Source of the DNA: Clostridia bacterium | GTDB lineage: Bacteria > Bacillota_A > Clostridia > Oscillospirales > CAG-272 | Reading direction: 5' to 3' | Length of the DNA stretch: 16,746 nt | NCBI GenBank assembly: GCA_017626655.1 | Contig: JAGAIH010000503.1 | Span: forward strand, 1 to 16,746 | In this document: in pieces, positions 6,562 through 13,050 of the stretch | Layout: every line of letters begins with the position of its first letter | Position numbering within the stretch: position 1 is the stretch's first letter | Program-made: the position numbers and the translations under genes | Notes under the pieces: model-generated | Told to the model about the DNA's origin: nothing | The model's input: the letters and a program-made list of their open reading frames with translations, nothing else | Databases searched by the model: none

Positions 6562-7212
6562 TTATGTCGAAAGGTATTGAGACAGTTCAAGGGGGCTGTG
6601 AGCCAAGAACATAGCACCCTTATCGATTAAAAACCTCTCATCCCTCAACCCCCACGTCACCGAAATACACGGCATCCCGCAATTCCTCGCGGTCTGAATA
6701 TCCACGTCGGAGTCCCCGATATACACCGCGCTATCCAAGGTCACCCCCAGCTCCTTCAGGGCCTCGTACACCGTATCCGGCGCGGGCTTTTTCCGCACTC
6801 CGGCCCGCTCCCCGATGGCTACCTCCACCAGGTCTCCGAAGTACTTCTCGCAGAGCTTTTTGGTCGCGGCGTCGAACTTGTTGGACACCACCGCCACCCG
6901 GATCCCCCGCTCCCGCAGAGCGGTGAGCATATCCAAGATCCCGTCGTAGGGCTTGGTGTGATCCTCGCAGATGGCGGCGTAGGCGGTCTTGAAGTCCGCG
7001 AGGACGGCAAGGGTGGTCTCCTCGTCGGTGCCGTGGGGGACGGCGCGGCGGATCAGCATCTCTACCCCGTTGCCCACGAACATCCGCACCTCGTCCCGGG
7101 TGCGAGGGGGGAGGCTGTGGGTCTCCAGGGCCATATTGGTGGCGCGCCAAAGATCCTCCAGGGTGTCCAGGAGGGTCCCGTCCAGGTCGAAAACAGCAGT
7201 TTGGTAGGGCAT
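6562..7212 (-). CDS. HAD-superfamily phosphatase, phosphoglycolate-phosphatase-like
   Basis: This is a 216-residue cytoplasmic HAD hydrolase. Motif I is AVFDLDGTLLD (nucleophile D9, acid/base D11), motif II is VAVVSNK (S110), motif III is the lysine of RKKPAPDTVYEAL, and motif IV is YIGDSDVD (D167, D171). The cap lies between residues 16 and 85 and is helical (DLWRATNMALE, VGNGVEMLIRRAVP), as in subclass IA enzymes such as Gph and PpaX. The likely reaction is hydrolysis of phosphoglycolate or another small phosphoester. The chosen start, 7212, has AAGGAG seven bases upstream; an upstream in-frame ATG at 7242 would add eleven residues and lacks a good ribosome site. It lies downstream of the lipoprotein gene on the same strand, with hairpins between. 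Confidence 0.9.
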   Translation of the reverse strand: MPYQTAVFDLDGTLLDTLEDLWRATNMALETHSLPPRTRDEVRMFVGNGVEMLIRRAVPHGTDEETTLAVLADFKTAYAAICEDHTKPYDGILDMLTALRERGIRVAVVSNKFDAATKKLCEKYFGDLVEVAIGERAGVRKKPAPDTVYEALKELGVTLDSAVYIGDSDVDIQTARNCGMPCISVTWGLRDERFLIDKGAMFLAHSPLELSQYLST

Positions 7213-7230
7213 CTTTGTCTCCTTTATTAT

Positions 7231-7307
7231 ATACGCGCCCATTCGGGGCGGTATGCGCTCGGTTCTTGGCGTAAGTATGACCCGCCGCAGAGTATCTACG
7301 GCGGGTC
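7231..7307 (-). terminator. Two hairpins between lipoprotein and phosphatase genes
   Basis: GACCCGCCG (7279-7287) pairs with CGGCGGGTC (7299-7307), a perfect 9-bp GC stem, but no U-run follows on the minus strand. A second stem, CGCCC-GGGCG with ATAC-GTAT extension (7231-7254), lies just before the phosphatase ribosome site. They may be a partial terminator or leader structures; no clear promoter is visible for the phosphatase. Confidence 0.4.
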
Positions 7308-7343
7308 GGTAGATCCCCTCAAGAGAGGGACAGTTGGCGAGAT

Positions 7344-8480
7344 TTACGCGCCTGCGTTAGCCTCCTCCTGAGACCAGGAGACGAAGTCGGCAGGGGTGTA
7401 CTCGGCGTTATCGTCGGTCCAGTCGTAGTAGCTCACGCCCTCGAAGGTGTTGCCCATCTCGACGCAAGCCTCCACCTTATCCACCCACTGGGCGTGGTTG
7501 AAGAAGACAGACACGAACTTACGGGGCATATCCACGGTGTAGGAGTCGGACAGGCAGTAGGAGAAGGTGAACTCGGCGTTCTTGACCGAGCACTCCTCAA
7601 AGGCGAACTCGTCCAGGGTGACCGAGCCGTAGCCCACGAAGCCGGCCATGTTGTGGAAGCCCGAGAGCTTGATGTTCTCCACGTGGCAGTTCAGGAAGCC
7701 CAGCTGACCCGCCATGTTGTGGCCCACGAAGCCGGCCAGACGGAAGGCGATGGGGTGGCCGCCGTTCTCGCGGTCCTGGTTGCCGTAGTCCATCCAGCCG
7801 TCGGCGGTGAAGTTCTTGACGTAGCAGTTCTCGAACCAGATGTAGCCGTTGGTCTGGACACCCACGAAGCAGCCCACGGCGCGCTCGAAGGCGGTGACGG
7901 TGGCGGTGTCGATGGTCAGGTTCTGGAAGGTCATGTCAGCCACGGCCACGCCCACGAAGCCGGTGCCGATCTCGGAGGCGGGGGTGCCGGAGGGGACGTC
8001 GTGATCGATGAACTTCAGATTGGAGATGGTGTGGCCGTTGCCCTCGAAGGTCACGCCGAAGAGGGCGTTACCGTCCAGGGGGGTCCACTCGTAGCCGGTC
8101 ATGTCGATGTCGTCGACGAAGACGATGGTCATGTCGTCGAAGTACTCCATGTCCTCGTTGACGGCCTTATTGAAGGCCATCAGGTCCTCGGCGGTGCGGA
8201 TGACCACGTGGGTCTCGGGGTCGTACTCCAGGTCGTCGGGATTCCGGGTCTCGTCGCCGTCGGTGTCGGGGGCTTCGGTCTCGGGAGCCTCGGTCTCGGG
8301 AGCTTCGGTCTCGGGGGCCTCGGTGACGGGAGCCTCGGTCTCGTCCTCGGCGGGGGCGGTGGTCACGGCGGAGCTGGCGGTGGTGTCCTCGGTGGTATCA
8401 CCGCTGTCGCAGGAGGCGAAGACGGCGACGCAGGACAGGCAAAGAATGAAGCAGAGTATCAAAGCGGTCAGTTTTCTCAT
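7344..8480 (-). CDS. Surface lipoprotein with GLUG-like beta-helix domain
   Basis: This 378-residue exported lipoprotein has a signal peptide with Cys24 as the probable lipidation site (VFASC), followed by a Ser/Thr linker and five TEAP-type repeats (about residues 48-71). The remainder is a right-handed beta-helix type domain: HVVIRTAEDLMAFNKAV, FVDDIDMTGYEWTPL, FEGNGHTISNLKF, then three GFVG-containing coils (TGFVGVAVAD, LAGFVGHNMAG, MAGFVGYGS) alternating with FxNCxVxN strands. This matches the GLUG-repeat architecture of bacterial adhesins and surface proteins. No catalytic residues stand out. The function is probably surface binding or adhesion (inference). The start at 8480 has AAGGAAGG eight bases upstream, and it has its own promoter (8519-8547). 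Confidence 0.82.
   Translation of the reverse strand: MRKLTALILCFILCLSCVAVFASCDSGDTTEDTTASSAVTTAPAEDETEAPVTEAPETEAPETEAPETEAPDTDGDETRNPDDLEYDPETHVVIRTAEDLMAFNKAVNEDMEYFDDMTIVFVDDIDMTGYEWTPLDGNALFGVTFEGNGHTISNLKFIDHDVPSGTPASEIGTGFVGVAVADMTFQNLTIDTATVTAFERAVGCFVGVQTNGYIWFENCYVKNFTADGWMDYGNQDRENGGHPIAFRLAGFVGHNMAGQLGFLNCHVENIKLSGFHNMAGFVGYGSVTLDEFAFEECSVKNAEFTFSYCLSDSYTVDMPRKFVSVFFNHAQWVDKVEACVEMGNTFEGVSYYDWTDDNAEYTPADFVSWSQEEANAGA
8269..8340 (-). repeat. 15-base tandem repeat encoding the TEAPE linker
   Basis: About five imperfect copies of a 15-base unit encode a Thr-Glu-Ala-Pro-Glu/Val linker in the lipoprotein. Differences are mostly synonymous (GCC/GCT, GGA/GGG). Slippage could change linker length. 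Confidence 0.8.
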
Positions 8481-8518
8481 AGGTGGATCCTTCCTTTCGG
8501 GTAATTTATTACCATACT

Positions 8519-8547
8519 ATTGTAGCTCATTTTGGCGGATTTGTCAA
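8519..8547 (-). promoter_or_regulatory. Promoter of the beta-helix lipoprotein gene
   Basis: On the minus strand, TTGACA (8547-8542), a 17-base spacer and TACAAT (8524-8519) lie 39 bases upstream of the start codon. An inverted repeat, TTCAC-N7-GTGAA, lies just upstream at 8564-8580. Confidence 0.85.
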
Positions 8548-8563
8548 GGGGGCAGGCGGGAAA

Positions 8564-8580
8564 TTCACAATTTCCGTGAA
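8564..8580. promoter_or_regulatory. Inverted repeat TTCAC-N7-GTGAA (candidate operator)
   Basis: TTCAC (8564-8568) and GTGAA (8576-8580) are perfect inverted arms separated by AATTTCC. The site is 16 bases upstream of the lipoprotein -35 box. A near-identical site overlaps the -35 box at 12986-13001, and degenerate versions lie at 8837-8853 and 10224-10240. Confidence 0.45.
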
Positions 8581-8721
8581 AAACGGGATGAAAAGACCGA
8601 CCACAGGAGTCCGATTCTGAAAAATCATCCTTTTGTACGAAAACAAAATGAAGATTTTGTGTGATATATCCATAAGATTATGAAATTGGTGTGAAATTTA
8701 CTGTATTTTCGCAAAATCCCG

Positions 8722-8750
8722 TTGACAAAATCTCAAATTCATGCTATAAT
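8722..8750 (+). promoter_or_regulatory. Distal promoter of the first CBM9-like surface protein gene
   Basis: This is a perfect TTGACA (8722-8727), 17-base spacer, TATAAT (8745-8750) promoter. The start near 8757 would give a leader of about 183 bases before ATG 8940, with no open frame of note. Confidence 0.9.
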
Positions 8751-8828
8751 CTCTACCAAGGAATGCCCGTTTTCAAAGGGAAACGGTCTCCCGTGAGCAG
8801 CCCCGTCACCATTGTTAACAGTTCAGTA

Positions 8829-8857
8829 TTGAAAAGTTCACAATTTTGGTGTATGAT
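8829..8857 (+). promoter_or_regulatory. Proximal promoter of the first CBM9-like surface protein gene
   Basis: TTGAAA (8829-8834), a 17-base spacer and TATGAT (8852-8857) form a good promoter. The spacer holds a TTCAC-N7-GTGTA inverted repeat (8837-8853), a candidate operator. The leader from here is about 76 bases. The 459-base gap 8481-8939 therefore holds one minus and two plus promoters and no gene. Confidence 0.7.
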
Positions 8858-8939
8858 AAGGACACCGAACCGCGTTCAAGGGGGACGCGGCCTGTGTGCG
8901 TGACTGCCACAAAACAATATTTTCATGGAGGAAATTATC

Positions 8940-10130
8940 ATGAAGAAGATTTTTGCAATCGTCATTACCGTTGCTATGCTTCTCTCTCTGGGTGCTGTCG
9001 CGGCATCCGCTCTGACCAGCGATGAGATTGAGGGCGTCGACTTCACCGCCGGTGGCTACAGTGTTGAGAACGCTGAAGACTTCTCTTCTGTTGGTACCGT
9101 TAAGATTACTTGGGATCCCGATGCTTCCACGAAGCTGGATGTCACCGATGGTGATATGAATGACTGGGCCCAGGCCGAGTACAACACGGTGACCCTGGAC
9201 GCATCCAACATGGTTTGGTGGGCACCCCATTCTACCGTTCCCGCCGGCTGGCAGATCCAGACCTACTTTGTCGCTGACAAGGATTACCTGTACGTCGGCT
9301 TCTACGTGACCGATTCCGCTTTCGCTTACGGTAGCGCAGGCGGTCACTACGACGGTGACGCTTTCCAGGTGTGCATTGACTTCGGCGGCCTGATGGGCAA
9401 GACCCTGAAGGAGGACCCCGATGCTCTGCCCAACCCCAAGAACATCTTCTACTCCTTCTCCTGCACCGGCGACGGTAACGCTCTGGAGATCTGGCGCGAG
9501 GAGGCCGATAACAACGGTATCATCGCCGCTGAGGAGGGTGTCAAGGGTGCTGCTGCCGCTACTGCGACCGGTTGGGCTGCTGAGTTCGCTCTTCCCTTCC
9601 AGATGCTGTACGATGACTACGAGTGGAAGGCATGGGCTGAGGACCCCAAGATCTACGTCGGTTCCGACGAGCAGCTGCCCCTGAACATCGGTTGCTGCCT
9701 GTACTACCTGGATCGTTCCGCTACCGCAGGTGATATTCACTGGGCAGCAGGCTCCACCAACGGTATCACCGATGCTTCCGGTGTTCCTTGCGTTTCCTGG
9801 TCCGCTTACGACAACGGTATCAACCTCGAGCTGGACTATGTTGACGGTATTGAGTTCACCTGCGAGAACATCGTGGTCCTTCCCCTGACCGAGACCACTC
9901 CCGAGGAGACCGAGGCCCCCACCGAGGAGCCCACCGAGGAGCCCACTGAGGAGCCCACCGAGGAGCCCACCGAGGCCCCCACCGACGCTGCTACCGACGC
10001 TCCCGCTACCAACGCTCCCGCTACCGAGCAGGAGACCGAGGCTGAGGGTGGTTGCGGTTCCGTCATCGGCTTCAGCGCTATCGCTGTCCTGGCCGCTGCC
10101 GCTGCTGCTGTCGCTCTGAAGAAGGACTAA
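8940..10130 (+). CDS. Secreted CBM9/DOMON-like surface protein, paralogue 1 (highly expressed type)
   Basis: This 396-residue protein has a signal peptide (1-24, ending AASA). A beta-sandwich domain (about 52-315) resembles family-9 carbohydrate-binding and DOMON modules: KLDVTDGDMNDW, then TYFVADKDYLYVGFYVTD, HYDGDAFQVCIDFGG and WAAEFALPFQMLYDDYEWKA. A TEEP/TEAP linker follows (about 318-368). The tail is GGCGS, an Ala-rich hydrophobic helix (375-392) and KKD. It should bind glycans or other ligands at the cell surface (inference). The start is ATG 8940, eight bases after GGAGG (8927-8931). Codons favour GCT, GGT, GTT and TCC as in ppdK and unlike its two paralogues, and it has two promoters and its own terminator. 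All of this points to an abundant protein. Confidence 0.82.
   Translation: MKKIFAIVITVAMLLSLGAVAASALTSDEIEGVDFTAGGYSVENAEDFSSVGTVKITWDPDASTKLDVTDGDMNDWAQAEYNTVTLDASNMVWWAPHSTVPAGWQIQTYFVADKDYLYVGFYVTDSAFAYGSAGGHYDGDAFQVCIDFGGLMGKTLKEDPDALPNPKNIFYSFSCTGDGNALEIWREEADNNGIIAAEEGVKGAAAATATGWAAEFALPFQMLYDDYEWKAWAEDPKIYVGSDEQLPLNIGCCLYYLDRSATAGDIHWAAGSTNGITDASGVPCVSWSAYDNGINLELDYVDGIEFTCENIVVLPLTETTPEETEAPTEEPTEEPTEEPTEEPTEAPTDAATDAPATNAPATEQETEAEGGCGSVIGFSAIAVLAAAAAAVALKKD
9921..9968 (+). repeat. 12-base tandem repeat encoding the TEEP linker
   Basis: Four consecutive 12-base units of ACCGAGGAGCCC (one C-to-T change, in the third) encode Thr-Glu-Glu-Pro. A fifth, TEAP, copy follows. Confidence 0.9.
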
Positions 10131-10171
10131 TTCCTTCCTTTCAGACTGACTGAACAGGTCAAACATACTTC

Positions 10172-10210
10172 GCCCCGCCTGCCCCTTGCAGGCGGGGCTT
10201 TTCTCTTTTC
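10172..10210 (+). terminator. Strong intrinsic terminator after paralogue 1
   Basis: GCCCCGCCTGC (10172-10182) pairs perfectly with GCAGGCGGGGC (10188-10198) around a CCCTT loop, followed by TTTTCTCTTTT. It isolates paralogue 1 as a single-gene unit. Confidence 0.95.
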
Positions 10211-10267
10211 CGACAAGGCATATTGTACAAAATTTGTGACGGAATCTGAAACAAAGGGGAACCCGTA

Positions 10268-10296
10268 TTGACAGACGGCGGGTGGCGTGCTATAAT
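10268..10296 (+). promoter_or_regulatory. Promoter of paralogues 2 and 3
   Basis: This is a perfect TTGACA (10268-10273), 17-base spacer, TATAAT (10291-10296) promoter with a start near 10303 and a leader of about 53 bases. A GTACA-N6-GTGAC site at 10225-10240 lies upstream and is a degenerate relative of the TTCAC-GTGAA repeat. Confidence 0.92.
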
Positions 10297-10355
10297 GACA
10301 ACGGAGGGGTGTCCCGCGGGGATGCTCAAGAATTGATACAGAGAGGAGACCCGTT

Positions 10356-11612
10356 ATGAAAAAGTGTTTGGCTTACCTCGCCATTCTGTCCCTGCTTCTG
10401 TCCCTCGGTACGGTCTCTGCCGCCGCCGAGCTGCCTCCCGTGGGCTTTACCCCAGGCAAGTTCCTCGCCGACGATCCCGAGGCCTACTCCAACGTGGGAA
10501 CCGTTACGGTGGATTGGAAGCCCGATATCACGAGTCAGATCGACATGACCGACGGCGACCTGGCCGACTGGTACGCCGCGGGGCTGACCCCCACCGAGAT
10601 CACCTCCTACAACATGGTTTCGTGGGTGAGAGACGAGGCCGTGACGGATTGGCGCACGACCTCCTTCTGTGCCGCTGACCCCGACTATATGTATCTGGCC
10701 TTTGACATTACGGATCCCGATTTCGCTTACGGTACGGGAGGCGACACCTACGACGGCGACGCCATCCAGCTGTCTCTGGATTTCGGCGGCAAGCTGGGCG
10801 AAGCCATTGAGGAGGATCCCGACAGGCTCATGGGCCCCAAGAATAGCTTCTACTCCTTCTCCTGCGAGGCCGACGGCGCGCCCATTCGGGTCATGCGGCA
10901 GGAGTTGGATCTGAATGGCTGGCTGACCGAGGCCGATGGCGATGGCGTCAAGGGCGCGGCCAAGCGCACCGACAAGGGCTGGAGCGTGGAGCTCGCTCTG
11001 TCGTGGCAGCTTCTGTATGACGATTACGTCTGGAAGGCATGGGATGATGATGGTCTGATCTATGTCAGCGGCGATTATGAGCTGCCCTTGAAGGTCGGCT
11101 GCGCCCTGTACTACCTCAACCGCGCCGAGAGCGGTGGGGAGATCCTCTGGGCGGCGGGCACGACCAAGGGCCTGGTGGATGGTAACGGGAATCCCGTTGT
11201 GTCCTGGACTCCCTACGATAACGGCATCACGTGGACACTCCCCTATCAGCCCGATATGTCCTTCAACTGTACCGGCATTGTGGTCGTTGAGGGTCTTGAA
11301 ACAACGGCTCCTCCCGAGACCGAGCCTCCCTACGAGCCCGACGAGGAGATCGGTATCTCCACCGAGATCGCCACCGAGTCGCTGACCATGCCCCCCGAGT
11401 GGTGGGCTGAGACCGAGCCTGTGGAATGGAAAGAGACCATCCCTCCCGAGGTGGAGGAGACCCTCCGCGACGCCGCCGAGGATCTGGACAAGGAGGCCGA
11501 GCTGAACGCCATCCTGGAAAAGTACGGCTGTACCTCCACCCTGGGCGCGGGCAGCCTCGCCGCCCTCTTGACCCTGGCTGGCGCAGCCTACGTGATCCGC
11601 AAGAGAAAATGA
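10356..11612 (+). CDS. Secreted CBM9/DOMON-like surface protein, paralogue 2
   Basis: This 418-residue protein has the same architecture as the gene before it. The signal peptide (1-24) ends in AAAE. The binding domain (about 48-310) has IDMTDGDLADWYA, YMYLAFDITD, YDGDAIQLSLDFGG, WSVELALSWQLLYDDYVWKAW and EILWAAGTTKG. It has an acidic Pro/Glu-rich stalk (about 315-385) rather than regular TEEP repeats. The tail is KYGCTSTLGAGSLAALL, a hydrophobic helix and RKRK, with the motif Cys at about 392. Role: probable ligand or glycan binding at the surface, by similarity of fold only. ATG 10356 follows AGGAG (10344-10348). No terminator is evident before paralogue 3, 92 bases downstream, so the two are probably one operon. 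Codon use is C/G-ending, unlike paralogue 1. Confidence 0.8.
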   Translation: MKKCLAYLAILSLLLSLGTVSAAAELPPVGFTPGKFLADDPEAYSNVGTVTVDWKPDITSQIDMTDGDLADWYAAGLTPTEITSYNMVSWVRDEAVTDWRTTSFCAADPDYMYLAFDITDPDFAYGTGGDTYDGDAIQLSLDFGGKLGEAIEEDPDRLMGPKNSFYSFSCEADGAPIRVMRQELDLNGWLTEADGDGVKGAAKRTDKGWSVELALSWQLLYDDYVWKAWDDDGLIYVSGDYELPLKVGCALYYLNRAESGGEILWAAGTTKGLVDGNGNPVVSWTPYDNGITWTLPYQPDMSFNCTGIVVVEGLETTAPPETEPPYEPDEEIGISTEIATESLTMPPEWWAETEPVEWKETIPPEVEETLRDAAEDLDKEAELNAILEKYGCTSTLGAGSLAALLTLAGAAYVIRKRK

Positions 11613-11704
11613 CCGAGAAAGAATGTTTTTTTCGGCTTCGGTGACCGTTTGGGGAAAAATGCCGTCTGTATAAGTGAAGACCTCCCATGAAAGGAGCTGT
11701 TATC

Positions 11705-12913
11705 ATGAAAAAGCTGACTGTTTTCGCGGTACTCCTCGCCCTGCTCCTCTCGGTGAGCGGGATCGCCGTATCCGCTACTCAAATGCCCGTTGACGTCGGC
11801 CTGACCCCCGGACAATACGCGGGGGGAGACCCCGAGCAGTTCTCCGCTCCCGGTACCGTCAACGTGGATTGGATCCCCGAGCTGAACGGCGCCATCGACG
11901 TCACCGACGGCGACCTGGCCGACTGGTACGCCTCGGGCGCGAAGGGGATTGTGATCACCCCCCACAATATGGTCTCCTGGGTGGATGCCGAGAGCGGTAT
12001 GCCCCAAGACTGGAAGATGACCACCTTCTACGCCGCCGACTCTACCTACCTTTACTTCGCCTTCGATATCGTGGACGCCAACTTCACCTACGGCACCCGC
12101 GCCGAGGGCTATGACGGCGACGCCATCCAGCTCTGCCTGGACTTTGGCTATAAGCTGGGCCACGTGGCCGATCGAGAGCCCGACAAGATCGTCGCTGTGA
12201 AGGATACCTTCTACTCCTTCACCTGTCGGGAGGACGGCGCCCCCCTGGGGATCATGCGCCAGGAATCCGCCCGGGACCGCCTGCTCTGTGAGACCAACGG
12301 CGACCCCGTCAAGGGCGCGGCGAGACAGACCCCCGACGGCTGGTCGGTGGAGCTGGCCATGAGCTGGGATATGCTCTACGAGGACTACCTCTGGAAGTCC
12401 TGGGAGGAGGATCCCCGCGTATTCGTGGGCGCGTCCCAGGGGGTCCCCCTGTCTATGGGTATGTGCATCTACTACCTCAACCGCGCCGGGAGCGACACCA
12501 TTACCTGGGCGGCAGGCACCGTCAAGGGCTGGACAAATGAGAACGGTGACCCCGCCGTCACCTGGACGGTCCTGGACAACGGTATGCGGCTGGACCTGGC
12601 CTCCGACTACGCCATGCAGGTGCAGAGCAAGGGCGTGGTGGGGGTATACGAGGGGGTCGGCATGGAGGAGGTGCTGACCAACGAGGACGGCTCTCCCCGG
12701 GACGAGATGCCCGATGCTCCCATCGAGGTGGAGTCTATGCCCCCTGTGTGGATCGAGACCCCCGCAGTTGACCCTGTCCCGGAGGATACCTTGGATAACG
12801 AGCTGCAGGCCATCCTGGAGAAGTACGGCTGTACCTCCACCCTGGGCGCGGGTAGCCTCGCCGCCCTCCTGGCTCTGGCGGGCGCGGCTTACCTGTTCCG
12901 CAAGAAGAAATAA
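11705..12913 (+). CDS. Secreted CBM9/DOMON-like surface protein, paralogue 3
   Basis: This is a 402-residue paralogue of the two preceding proteins and clearly closest to paralogue 2. Shared elements are a signal peptide (1-24, ending AVSA), then IDVTDGDLADWYASG, YLYFAFDIVD, YDGDAIQLCLDFGYKLG, WSVELAMSWDMLYEDYLWKSW and ITWAAGTVKGW. A short acidic stalk precedes the tail KYGCTSTLGAGSLAALL, which ends in RKKK (motif Cys at about 376). It appears to be a surface-anchored binding protein; the ligand is unknown. Start: ATG 11705, eight bases after AAAGGAG. An in-frame ATG at 11687 lies upstream of that ribosome site and is rejected. The last part of the gene is almost identical in DNA to that of paralogue 2, although the rest has diverged. 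Confidence 0.8.
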   Translation: MKKLTVFAVLLALLLSVSGIAVSATQMPVDVGLTPGQYAGGDPEQFSAPGTVNVDWIPELNGAIDVTDGDLADWYASGAKGIVITPHNMVSWVDAESGMPQDWKMTTFYAADSTYLYFAFDIVDANFTYGTRAEGYDGDAIQLCLDFGYKLGHVADREPDKIVAVKDTFYSFTCREDGAPLGIMRQESARDRLLCETNGDPVKGAARQTPDGWSVELAMSWDMLYEDYLWKSWEEDPRVFVGASQGVPLSMGMCIYYLNRAGSDTITWAAGTVKGWTNENGDPAVTWTVLDNGMRLDLASDYAMQVQSKGVVGVYEGVGMEEVLTNEDGSPRDEMPDAPIEVESMPPVWIETPAVDPVPEDTLDNELQAILEKYGCTSTLGAGSLAALLALAGAAYLFRKKK

Positions 12914-12923
12914 GGATACTATG

Positions 12924-12955
12924 GGACCGTCACCCGCCGTGGCGGTCCTTTTTTT
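12924..12955 (+). terminator. Intrinsic terminator after paralogue 3
   Basis: GGACCGTCAC (12924-12933) pairs with GTGGCGGTCC (12939-12948), with a CCGCC loop and one G-U pair, followed by seven T. It ends the paralogue 2-3 operon. Confidence 0.94.
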
Positions 12956-12985
12956 CGGAAAATGAGAAAATCTACTCAAAACCTC

Positions 12986-13014
12986 TTCACAAATCCGTGA
13001 AAATGTTGTATAAT
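12986..13014 (+). promoter_or_regulatory. Promoter and overlapping inverted repeat of the 13051 operon
   Basis: TTCACA (12986-12991), a 17-base spacer and TATAAT (13009-13014) form a good promoter. Its -35 is part of the perfect inverted repeat TTCAC-AAATCC-GTGAA (12986-13001), which matches the site at 8564-8580, so a bound protein would cover the -35. Confidence 0.8.
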
Positions 13015-13050
13015 AAGGATAACTGTCACCGTCTGTGAAAGGAGGTACCC

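Noticed and set aside
7222..7232. TATAAT-like sequence just upstream of the HAD phosphatase on the minus strand
   Set aside because: It lies three bases from the ribosome site, so a transcript starting there would lack that site, and no -35 box is present.
7494..8504. Plus-strand open frame of 336 codons
   Set aside because: It is antisense to the beta-helix lipoprotein, with low-complexity Gly/Val/His composition and no ribosome site.
8269..9968. Repeated short units considered as CRISPR or recombination sites
   Set aside because: They are in frame, encode Thr/Glu/Pro linkers, and lack spacers.
8838..10166. Minus-strand open frame of 442 codons rich in Gly and Ser
   Set aside because: It is antisense to paralogue 1, has no ribosome site, and its Gly/Leu repeats mirror the sense TEEP repeat.
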